Shown here: positions 15,550 to 22,019 of the stretch, in pieces | Numbering within the stretch: the stretch's first letter is position 1 | How the letters are laid out: every line of letters begins with the position of its first letter | Assembly: GCA_910577655.1 (NCBI GenBank) | Contig: CAJTOW010000059.1 | Span: forward strand, 1 to 24,954 | Direction: 5' to 3' | Origin: an uncultured Lachnospiraceae bacterium | GTDB taxonomy: Bacteria > Bacillota > Clostridia > Lachnospirales > Lachnospiraceae | Length of the DNA: 24,954 bases | Position numbers and translations under genes: made by a program | The notes under the pieces: generated by a model | Told to the model about the DNA's origin: nothing | The model's database searches: none | The model's input: the letters and a program-made list of their open reading frames with translations, nothing else

Positions 15550-15577
15550 GATGTAAATGTACCACAAGGAGTGGCAA
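15550..15577 (-). promoter_or_regulatory. Possible minus-strand promoter for the 14914-15516 gene
   Basis: On the minus strand TTGCCA (15577-15572), 16 bases, TACATC (15555-15550). It would start transcription about 27 nt before the ATG at 15516, leaving room for the ribosome binding site. The -10 is only a moderate match. Confidence 0.4.
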
Positions 15578-15655
15578 AATTCAATGGATTTTTGGAAAAA
15601 TACAGGAATTTTTATATTTTTGGAATCCAATGCCTTCTGCAGCAAGTCCAGGAAG

Positions 15656-15737
15656 CATCGGGCGTCCGCCCGATGTGGAAAACTGGACAAAAACAGTCTT
15701 ACAAGCAAGCTTGACGCCTGTTTTTGTCCAGTTTTCC
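15656..15737. repeat. Two adjoining perfect hairpins
   Basis: CATCGGGCG / CGCCCGATG (15656-15664 and 15667-15675) is immediately followed by a perfect 20-bp inverted repeat (15677-15696 and 15718-15737, arm GGAAAACTGGACAAAAACAG) with a 21-base centre. It encodes nothing and lies between divergent promoters. It could be a relic of a small mobile element or a transcriptional insulator. Confidence 0.75.
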
Positions 15738-15745
15738 CCGCCTCG

Positions 15746-15787
15746 TGAACTGTAGCGAGATTCGCGAGGGGGAGTATGAACTGTTAC
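15746..15787. repeat. TGAACTGTTAC-type repeat, two half-sites in direct orientation
   Basis: TGAACTGTAGC (15746-15756) and TGAACTGTTAC (15777-15787) stand in the same orientation, 31 bp apart, which equals the length of the standard palindromic unit. The second ends nine bases before the -35 box at 15797. Confidence 0.6.
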
Positions 15788-15796
15788 AGTTTTTCA

Positions 15797-15824
15797 TTGA
15801 CAAGTGTTTCTTCCATGATATAAT
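15797..15824 (+). promoter_or_regulatory. Strong extended -10 promoter for the NSS transporter operon
   Basis: TTGACA (15797-15802), 16 bases, TATAAT (15819-15824), with TG one base before the -10. The leader runs about 145 nt to the start at 15977 and contains the hairpin at 15865-15911. Confidence 0.85.
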
Positions 15825-15864
15825 ATTCACGGAATCTGGCAGCACCGGAGAAATATAGCAGAAC

Positions 15865-15911
15865 GCAGCAGTTCAGACAGGGGGCAGGGAGATGCCCGTC
15901 TGAACTGCTGC
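15865..15911 (+). repeat. TGAACTGTTAC-type palindromic repeat in the transporter leader, 47 bp
   Basis: GCAGCAGTTCAGAC (15865-15878) pairs perfectly with GTCTGAACTGCTGC (15898-15911), a 14-bp stem with a 19-base loop that contains its own GGGCA / TGCCC complement. It lies downstream of a strong promoter, so it is transcribed as an RNA hairpin. CAATAGAA follows, as at 7425. Confidence 0.82.
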
Positions 15912-15976
15912 AATAGAACAAGGCATATATGGAAATACTTATGATGTAAGTTTACACTGTGAATACGGAGGAAATC

Positions 15977-17305
15977 ATGGAAAAGAATAAAAGAGATTCA
16001 TTTGGAACCCGCTGGGGATTTATTCTGGCCTGTATCGGTTCGGCAGTAGGTATGGGGAATATATGGATGTTTCCCACACGTGTGTCCAGATTTGGCGGGG
16101 GTTCCTTTCTGATCTGGTATTTTCTGTTTGTGGTGCTGGTGGGCTTTACGGGAGTGATTGAGGAGATGAGCTTTGGCCGTGCGTCCAGGTCCGGCCCGGT
16201 GGATGCCTTTGGAAAAGCCTGCAGGAGCCGTGGTTTTGAGAAGCTGGGGGAGGCTGTGGGCATGATCCCGGTACTGGGATCCCTGGCTATGGCTATCGGC
16301 TATACGGTAGTCATGGGATGGATCTTCAAATATACGGCAGGAGTTTTCCTGGGAAGTACCCTGGCTGCGGATTCAGTGGATGAATTCAGCGCCTCTTTTG
16401 GTTCCATGGCATCTTCTTTTGGAAATAATGGCTGGCAGCTGTCAGCTGCCGCTGCCGCTTTTGCGATCCTGGCGCTTGGCGTGGGGCGGGGCATTGAGAA
16501 GGTTAATAAGGTTTTGATGCCGGTCTTTTTCTTCTTGTTTCTGGGACTTGGCATCTATATCCTGTTCCAGCCGGGAGCGGCCCAGGGATACCGGTATATA
16601 TTCCGGATCGACCGTGAGCTGCTGTTTAGTCCAGAGGTGATTATCTACGCCATGGGTCAGGCATTCTTTTCTTTGTCTGTGGCCGGTAACGGGACGTTAA
16701 TCTACGGCTCCTATCTGGGGGATGACGAGGATATCCCGGCGTCGGCCCGCAATGTGGCTATTTTCGATACGCTGGCCGCTGTGCTGGCGGCTTTTGTGAT
16801 CATCCCGGCCATGGCGACTGTAGGTGCCCAGCTGGACCAGGGAGGTCCGGGGCTGATGTTTATCTTCCTTCCCAACCTTTTCAGGGGAATGGCAGGGGGG
16901 ACGGTGATTGCGGCCGTGTTCTTCGTGGCGGTGACATTTGCGGGAATCACGTCCCTGATCAATCTCTACGAGGCGCCTATCGCCACGGTGCAGGAGAAAT
17001 GCCATCTTGACCGGAGGAAGGCCTGCGCGGTAGTAGGAGTGGCGGGAGTGGCCACATCTATCTGCATCCAGGGAATCGTGTCCGGGTGGATGGATGTGGT
17101 GAGCATCTATATCTGTCCCCTGGGGGCAGGCATTGCCAGCGTCATGTTCTTCTGGGTACTGGGAAAGGATTTTGCCCAGAAGGAGACGGCCCGCGGCAGG
17201 CAGAAGCCTCTGGGAGCCTGGTTCTATCCTCTGGGAAAATATGTGTTTTCCGGCATGTGTTTTCTGGTACTGATCGTGGGGGCCATCATGGGCGGAATCG
17301 GATGA
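15977..17305 (+). CDS. Sodium-dependent transporter, NSS/SNF family (LeuT fold)
   Basis: This 442-residue polytopic membrane protein belongs to the neurotransmitter:sodium symporters, which in bacteria usually import amino acids with Na+. The diagnostic unwound first helix is present (GSAVGMGNIWMFP followed by GGGSFLIWY), as are the family's EEMSFGR segment and the TM6 stretch GQAFFSLSVAGNGTLIYGSY. The length fits the shorter bacterial members with about eleven membrane segments. The ATG at 15977 is preceded by GGAGG (15967-15971); a GTG at 15959 is in frame but would place that site inside the gene. It is the first gene of a probable four-gene operon, with the ATPase gene 34 bp downstream. 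The substrate is unknown. Confidence 0.93.
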   Translation: MEKNKRDSFGTRWGFILACIGSAVGMGNIWMFPTRVSRFGGGSFLIWYFLFVVLVGFTGVIEEMSFGRASRSGPVDAFGKACRSRGFEKLGEAVGMIPVLGSLAMAIGYTVVMGWIFKYTAGVFLGSTLAADSVDEFSASFGSMASSFGNNGWQLSAAAAAFAILALGVGRGIEKVNKVLMPVFFFLFLGLGIYILFQPGAAQGYRYIFRIDRELLFSPEVIIYAMGQAFFSLSVAGNGTLIYGSYLGDDEDIPASARNVAIFDTLAAVLAAFVIIPAMATVGAQLDQGGPGLMFIFLPNLFRGMAGGTVIAAVFFVAVTFAGITSLINLYEAPIATVQEKCHLDRRKACAVVGVAGVATSICIQGIVSGWMDVVSIYICPLGAGIASVMFFWVLGKDFAQKETARGRQKPLGAWFYPLGKYVFSGMCFLVLIVGAIMGGIG

Positions 17306-17339
17306 GAATTGTAAAAATCGCAGAGAAAAGGGGAATATC

Positions 17340-19040
17340 ATGATGAAATCATCGCAGGAACTTCGCAGGCTGTTGGAATCTATAGACCACCGGGGCTATC
17401 CGGCTTATAAGGATACCCGGGGAGTCTACGACTTTAAGGAATACCAGCTGTCCATTGACCATGTCCAGGGGGATCCCTTTGCTTCCCCGTCCAAGGTCAG
17501 TATCTCAGTCTCCCACAGGCAGGCCGGATTTGCCGCCGGGTATTTCGACCAGCCCTGGAAGAAGACGGCTCTGGAGGATTATCTGCTGCGCTCTTTTGCC
17601 AGGGAGATCAGCCAGTTCAATTTCAAGGCAAAGGGCTCTGGCAAAAGCGGTCTGATCGCTACCAGCCGTCCTGGTCAGGAGGTTCTGGAGAGAACTGCCT
17701 GCGAGATCACGCCGGAGGGGATCACGGCCCGCTTTGAGGTAGGGTTTCCTGCCTTTGGCAGGACGATCAATTCCGGGGAGCTGATCCGGATTCTGTTTGA
17801 CTTCCTGCCAGGGTGTGTACGGAATGTATTTTTCTATAAGAACCGCAATGGGGCAGAGGTGAAGAGGGTGATTGATCTGTCTGAGGACCAGACTTTCATC
17901 CGCCAGGAGCTGAAACGTCTGGGACTGGTTTCCTTTGTGGCCAATGGAGCGGTTCTGCCCAGGGAAACAGGTATCTCGGACCGGCCCATGAAGGGCAGTG
18001 TTCCTTTTACATCCCCGGAATCTTTGCAGGTCACCCTGAAGCTTCCTCACCGTGGAGAGCTGACGGGCATGGCGGTAAGGCGGGGGATCACCCTGATCGT
18101 GGGCGGCGGCTATCATGGCAAGTCCACCCTTTTAAAGGCGCTGGAATCCGGTGTGTACAACCATATTGCAGGAGACGGCAGGGAATACGTGATCACCGAC
18201 GAGACGGCAGTGAAGCTGCGGGCCGAGGATGGACGCAGCATCAATAACGTGGACATTTCCCTGTTTATCAATGATCTGCCCAATGGAAGGGATACCACGT
18301 CCTTCTCTACGGCAGATGCCAGCGGAAGCACCTCCCAGGCGGCGGCTGTGATCGAAGGGATCGAGGCCGGCGCCAGGACATTTCTGGTGGATGAAGATAC
18401 CTCGGCTACCAACTTCATGCTGCGGGATGATTTGATGCAGCGGATTGTCAGCCGGGACAAGGAGCCCATCACCCCCTTCATCGAGCGGGCCAGGGATCTG
18501 TTGGAGAAGGCGGGGATCTCTACAGTGCTGGTGGCAGGAAGCTCCGGGGCGTACTTCTTCATCGCGGATACGGTGATCCAGATGGACTGCTACAAGCCCT
18601 GTGACATCACCTCACAAGTGAAGGCGGCCTGTGAGGCCTCGGATGCGAAGCCGGAGATCACGGCGCCTGGATTCAAGCTCCCAGGCGGGAAGCGGAAGCT
18701 GGCTTTCCAGACCGGACAGGGAGCCGGCCGGGACGGCCGGATCAAGGTCAAGGTTCATGGCAGGGATGCATTCCAGGTGGCGAAGGAGCCGGTGGATCTG
18801 CGGTTTGTGGAGCAGCTGGCAGACGGGGAGCAGACCAGCGCCCTGGCCCAGATGATGCGGTACTGTCTGGAGAAGAAGCTTCTGGAACGGTATGCCATAA
18901 AGGAGGTTGTGGAGCTTCTGGTGAAGGAACAGAAGAAGAACGGGATGTCTGCCTTTACGGATGCATCCTACAAGGCTATGGGACTGTGTATGCCGCGGGT
19001 GCAGGAAATCTACGCCTGCCTGAACCGGTTCCGGGGATAG
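17340..19040 (+). CDS. ABC-class P-loop ATPase (COG3044 / ABC_ATPase family)
   Basis: This 566-residue soluble protein belongs to the predicted ATPase-of-the-ABC-class family, which includes the trypanosome RNA-binding protein MRB1590. It is not a transporter component. An N-terminal domain (about 1-240) precedes the ATPase core. Walker A is GGGYHGKSTLL (Lys261); the Walker B region is FLVDEDTSATN (348-358), typical of this family; SGSTSQAAA lies where the ABC signature would be. No membrane segments are seen. AAGGGGA precedes the ATG. Its substrate is unknown; the relative suggests nucleic acid binding. The gene lies 34 bp after the transporter and 22 bp before ccdA, so it is probably co-transcribed, but a functional link is not established. 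Confidence 0.9.
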   Translation: MMKSSQELRRLLESIDHRGYPAYKDTRGVYDFKEYQLSIDHVQGDPFASPSKVSISVSHRQAGFAAGYFDQPWKKTALEDYLLRSFAREISQFNFKAKGSGKSGLIATSRPGQEVLERTACEITPEGITARFEVGFPAFGRTINSGELIRILFDFLPGCVRNVFFYKNRNGAEVKRVIDLSEDQTFIRQELKRLGLVSFVANGAVLPRETGISDRPMKGSVPFTSPESLQVTLKLPHRGELTGMAVRRGITLIVGGGYHGKSTLLKALESGVYNHIAGDGREYVITDETAVKLRAEDGRSINNVDISLFINDLPNGRDTTSFSTADASGSTSQAAAVIEGIEAGARTFLVDEDTSATNFMLRDDLMQRIVSRDKEPITPFIERARDLLEKAGISTVLVAGSSGAYFFIADTVIQMDCYKPCDITSQVKAACEASDAKPEITAPGFKLPGGKRKLAFQTGQGAGRDGRIKVKVHGRDAFQVAKEPVDLRFVEQLADGEQTSALAQMMRYCLEKKLLERYAIKEVVELLVKEQKKNGMSAFTDASYKAMGLCMPRVQEIYACLNRFRG

Positions 19041-19062
19041 ATGATAAAAGGAGTCTGATTGA

Positions 19063-19722
19063 ATGGAGTATTTTGTTTCATTTCTGGAGGGAATTATCAC
19101 GTTTATTTCACCTTGTCTTCTGCCTATGCTGCCGGTCTATATTTCCTGGTTTGCCGGGGGCAGAGAACGGGATACGGTGCGGACCTGCCGGTGTGCTGCC
19201 GGTTTTGTCCTGGGATTCACCCTGGTGTTTATGATGCTGGGAGCATTGGCAGGAACCGTGGGGGCTTTCTTAAGAGAGTACCAGCAGGCTGTCAATGTGG
19301 TCTCAGGACTGGTGGTCATCTTCTTCGGACTGAATTTTCTCGGAGTGCTCCGGGTGAATCTGTTCCGGGGCGGAAGGAGTATGGAGATTTTGAATATGGG
19401 ATTTTTTACAGCGGTTCTCTTCGGTGCTGTCTTCTCTGTCAGCTGGACGCCCTGCGTGGGAGCGTTTCTGGGATCTGCCCTGATGCTGGCTTCCCAGCAG
19501 GGACAGATGGTGACCGGGATGGTGATGCTGTTTTGTTACTCTATGGGGCTGGGGATTCCGTTTCTTGTGAGCGCTCTGCTGATTGACCATCTGAAAGGGG
19601 CTTTCGGACTGATCAAGAAGCATTATGGGATCGTCAACCGGGTTTGCGGCGGGTTCCTGATCCTGGTGGGGATTCTGATGGCCACAGGAACCATGGGGAG
19701 ACTGATGGTGCTGCTGAGTTAA
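19063..19722 (+). CDS. ccdA: CcdA family thiol-disulfide transporter (DsbD-like)
   Basis: This 219-residue protein has six predicted membrane segments. CcdA passes electrons from cytoplasmic thioredoxin across the membrane to extracytoplasmic thioredoxin-like proteins. The two redox cysteines sit in the expected places: Cys18 in ISPCLLPMLP and Cys131 in SWTPCVGAFLG. AAGGAGT precedes the ATG. The next gene, 84 bp downstream, encodes a membrane-anchored TlpA/ResA-type thioredoxin, its natural electron acceptor. A 62-nt hairpin lies between them. No cytochrome c or ResB/ResC genes are in the window, so the role may be thiol maintenance outside the cell rather than cytochrome c assembly. Confidence 0.92.
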   Translation: MEYFVSFLEGIITFISPCLLPMLPVYISWFAGGRERDTVRTCRCAAGFVLGFTLVFMMLGALAGTVGAFLREYQQAVNVVSGLVVIFFGLNFLGVLRVNLFRGGRSMEILNMGFFTAVLFGAVFSVSWTPCVGAFLGSALMLASQQGQMVTGMVMLFCYSMGLGIPFLVSALLIDHLKGAFGLIKKHYGIVNRVCGGFLILVGILMATGTMGRLMVLLS

Positions 19723-19723
19723 C

Positions 19724-19785
19724 GTTCCATCAGGTCAATAATCAGGCTGCCGGTGCCGAAAGTCCGATTATTGGCCGGATGGAAC
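19724..19785 (+). other. Intercistronic hairpin between ccdA and the TlpA-like gene
   Basis: GTTCCATC (19724-19731) pairs with GATGGAAC (19778-19785), and GGTCAATAATC (19733-19743) with GATTATTGGCC (19766-19776). That makes 19 pairs with one 1x1 mismatch and one G-T pair, around a 22-base loop. No T-run follows. It begins right after the ccdA stop codon and ends just before the ribosome binding site of the next gene. Confidence 0.75.
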
Positions 19786-19806
19786 AGTCTGGAATAGGAG
19801 GATTGG

Positions 19807-20628
19807 ATGGAGAATAAGAAAACACTTCTGCTTATTGCCGGCTGTCTGGTGGTTCTGCTGGGAGGAGCCAGTGTATTGTACAACAGGCTGGGCAGTATGG
19901 CAAACAGGGAAATGCTCCAGACCCAGGAGGTCATGGAGAACCGTGGGGAAGCCGGTCATGGAGAGCCTGACGGAGACGGTAACAGAAGCCAGGGCGGCAG
20001 CGCCCCGGGAAGATCAGATCAGACGGAACTGGAAGGCGGCCAGACGGTAGGGGTAGATGGAAACCAGGAGGGCGGCGGGACAGCCGGAAACCAGAATGAC
20101 AAAAGCGCAGCGGAAAGCCAGGGCGGCAGTACTCAGGAGGGGCAGACGGAGGCCACTTCCCCAGGGACTGCCGGGGAGGCAGGGACTACCCCGCAGCCGG
20201 CGGCTCCTGACTTTACCGTGGAGGACACGGACGGGAATCCGGTGAAGCTGTCGGATCTGGTGGGTAAACCGGTGGTCTTGAATTTCTGGGCCAGCTGGTG
20301 TCCGCCCTGCAAGAGCGAGATGCCGGATTTTGACGAGGTATTTTCGGAATATGGGGATAAGGTTCAGTTCATGATGGTCAATCTCACGGACGGAAGCCGG
20401 GAGACGGTGGACACGGCCAGAAAATATGTGGAAGATCATGGATTCTCCTTCCCGGTGTATTTTGATACGGAATCAGAGGCAGCTATTGTCTATGGGATCA
20501 TGGCGGTGCCGGCTACATTTTTCATAGATGCAGAGGGCAGGCCGGTGGCACGGGCCTCCGGGGCCATTGACAAAGAGACCCTGAAGAAGGGGATCGGGAT
20601 GGTGCTGCCGGAAGAAGGAACTTCTTAA
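19807..20628 (+). CDS. Membrane-anchored TlpA/ResA-type thioredoxin
   Basis: This 273-residue extracytoplasmic thiol-disulfide oxidoreductase has an uncleaved membrane anchor (about 6-25). A long low-complexity linker (about 35-130), rich in Gly, Gln, Glu and Asn, separates it from a redoxin domain that starts at APDFTVEDTDG. The active site is WCPPC (164-168). The cis-proline loop is VPATFFID, as in ResA and TlpA. AGGAGG precedes the ATG. The linker is longer than usual and could carry the domain out through the cell wall. It lies downstream of ccdA and is presumably reduced by it. Targets are unknown. Confidence 0.92.
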   Translation: MENKKTLLLIAGCLVVLLGGASVLYNRLGSMANREMLQTQEVMENRGEAGHGEPDGDGNRSQGGSAPGRSDQTELEGGQTVGVDGNQEGGGTAGNQNDKSAAESQGGSTQEGQTEATSPGTAGEAGTTPQPAAPDFTVEDTDGNPVKLSDLVGKPVVLNFWASWCPPCKSEMPDFDEVFSEYGDKVQFMMVNLTDGSRETVDTARKYVEDHGFSFPVYFDTESEAAIVYGIMAVPATFFIDAEGRPVARASGAIDKETLKKGIGMVLPEEGTS

Positions 20629-20657
20629 ACCGCCTTGGGCGATGAAGCTTAAAAATA

Positions 20658-20764
20658 AAAAGGGGTTGTCGGGAAACAGCTCTCTGTCAACGATATATCG
20701 GGTGATTTGTTGAATATCACCACAATATATTGTATGCAGGAGGCATTTTCCGACTGCCCCTTTT
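20658..20764. terminator. Long structured element between convergent genes, probable bidirectional terminator
   Basis: The outer stem 20658-20676 / 20746-20764 runs from AAAAGGGG to CCCCTTTT and has 18 of 19 positions paired (two G-T). The 69-base interior folds into its own imperfect hairpin with GGTGAT / ATCACC (20701-20706 and 20716-20721) and flanking AT-rich pairs. The outer A and T runs suit termination in both directions. It is unusually large for a terminator and may be a repeat or structured RNA. It occupies most of the gap to the convergent wall-binding gene. Confidence 0.65.
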
Positions 20765-20809
20765 GTTATGACGTCTGTCATATGTATATTGGAAATTTCC
20801 TGTGTGCTG

Positions 20810-21652
20810 TCATCGTCTGACTCCGGGGCCGCCGCTTGAATAGGTCTCACCGGAGGTGACCACTGGTGTGGAGCTGCCTGAGCCGGATGTGCTGGCGGAG
20901 CTTTCTCCGGCCACCGCGGCATTGGCCACGTTCACAGAGGTGAGGCAGGCACCGTTGCTGCCGAAGGAGCAGGAGACGCCGTCAATGATCCGGGTAGTGT
21001 CTGCCATCATCCGGCCGTCGGCTTCGGGATCCAGGTAGTAGTAGGTCTGACCGTCCCGGATCCATCCTGTAAGCCGGTGTCCGGATTCATTGAAATAATG
21101 ATAATAGCCCTCCACCTGGGTCCATCCGTGGGACATGGCGCCGTTGGCAGGATCCATGTAGTATTTGTTGGTTCCGTCGCTGAGCCATCCGGTAAGCATC
21201 TGGCCATCTGTGTGGAAATAGTAATAGTTGCCCCGCAGATTCTGCCATCCGGTAAGCATCCGGCCGTCGCTGCCGAAATAGTACCATTTGCCGTCAATCT
21301 CAGCGGAGGTGTTGATCTTGCAGATCCCGGAGGCGGGATCAAAGTAATACCAGGAGTTGTCCATGAATCTCCAGCCAACACCCAGGGATCCGTCTCCCCG
21401 CATGTAATAATAGTTGTCATCGATCTTCAGCCAGCCGGTCAGCATGGTGCCGTCGTCCTTGAGATAATAGTAGGTGCCGTCCACCTGGACAAGTCCGGTA
21501 GCCATAGTGCCGTCAGGGTAGTAGTAGTACCAGTTGTCATTATCTTTGACCCAGCCGGTGGAAGCCAGGGAAGAAAATGCAGTCATGCAGGTCATGATGC
21601 CTGCCATAATCATCATGACAATGCCTTTGAAATGTTGTCTCACTCTCATCAT
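20810..21652 (-). CDS. Secreted cell-wall-binding repeat protein
   Basis: This 280-residue exported protein has a signal peptide (MMRVRQHFKGIVMMIMAGI, cleavage near SSLAS). About nine to ten tandem 20-residue cell-wall/choline-binding-type repeats follow (about 32-238), in the pattern TGW...D..YYYL..DG.ML. The aromatic YYY/WYY clusters are intact in most units; the last is degenerate (VSCSFGSNGACL) and contains two cysteines. The C-terminus is Ser/Gly-rich. No catalytic domain is present, so it probably binds wall teichoic acid or other glycans as an adhesin or structural protein. AAGGAGG precedes two adjacent ATG codons. It is monocistronic. Confidence 0.9.
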   Translation of the reverse strand: MMRVRQHFKGIVMMIMAGIMTCMTAFSSLASTGWVKDNDNWYYYYPDGTMATGLVQVDGTYYYLKDDGTMLTGWLKIDDNYYYMRGDGSLGVGWRFMDNSWYYFDPASGICKINTSAEIDGKWYYFGSDGRMLTGWQNLRGNYYYFHTDGQMLTGWLSDGTNKYYMDPANGAMSHGWTQVEGYYHYFNESGHRLTGWIRDGQTYYYLDPEADGRMMADTTRIIDGVSCSFGSNGACLTSVNVANAAVAGESSASTSGSGSSTPVVTSGETYSSGGPGVRR

Positions 21653-21714
21653 GTAGTCCTCCTTGATTATAGAAAACAGATGTGCCTGGGACCAGACAGT
21701 ATCTGAATAACCTG

Positions 21715-21800
21715 GAATACAGAAAAATTGCCAATGGCAGGTTTTTGCATACTGCTGTATGCAGAAAGGCCGTCAATGGCAAGTCTTTTGTGTACTCCGG
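21715..21800. repeat. Degenerate tandem repeat, about 42-bp period
   Basis: Two diverged units share CAATGGCA (21732-21739 and 21774-21781) and the surrounding AGAAA...TTTTTG-TACT pattern. A third partial unit (GTATATAGGAAAAGCGCCG) runs into the palindrome at 21818. GCATAC / GTATGC (21747-21752 and 21757-21762) forms a hairpin at the unit junction. This lies in the gene-free stretch 21653-22019, in the promoter-side region of the wall-binding gene. An extended -10 (TGTTATAAT) on the minus strand near 21885 is its only promoter candidate. Confidence 0.55.
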
Positions 21801-21817
21801 TATATAGGAAAAGCGCC

Positions 21818-21848
21818 GTAACAGCCCAGATACCTCTTGAACAGTTAC
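21818..21848. repeat. TGAACTGTTAC-type palindromic repeat, 31-bp copy
   Basis: Arms GTAACAGCCCA (21818-21828) and TGAACAGTTAC (21838-21848). The spacer GATACCTCT is the inverse of that in the copy at 11332-11362. Confidence 0.75.
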
Positions 21849-21960
21849 AAAGAATCAGCAACGCTTTTATATAATGTTGCTATTATAACATCTGAGGGCT
21901 GGTAAATGGTGACATTTTTCTTAAGAATTCATAACGGAAATATTGCTATGGATAAAATGC

Positions 21961-21991
21961 TTGACCTGGAGTGGACTCCAACTGTTACAAT
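21961..21991 (+). promoter_or_regulatory. MerR-family-type operator/promoter for the aldo/keto reductase operon
   Basis: TTGACC (21961-21966) and TACAAT (21986-21991) are 19 bases apart, the long spacer typical of promoters activated by MerR-family regulators. The spacer holds a perfect dyad TGGAGT-GG-ACTCCA (21967-21980), close to the TTGGAGT..ACTCCAA type used by AdhR/NmlR-like aldehyde- or electrophile-sensing regulators. The leader is about 20 nt. No merR-type gene lies in the window. Confidence 0.78.
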
Positions 21992-22019
21992 GTATCATAA
22001 ACAAAAGGAGGCTGAGTAT

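Noticed and set aside
21665..21670. TATAAT on the minus strand next to the wall-binding gene as its -10 box
   Set aside because: It touches the ribosome binding site, so transcription would start inside it, and no -35 lies at the right distance.
21870..21875. Plus-strand TATAAT as a second aldo/keto reductase promoter
   Set aside because: The only upstream -35-like TTACAA is 19 bases away without an operator dyad, and the MerR-type promoter nearer the gene is far stronger.
21979..21991. AACTGTTAC in the aldo/keto reductase promoter as another copy of the palindromic repeat
   Set aside because: Only nine bases match, the opposite arm is missing, and the bases are explained by the operator and -10 box.
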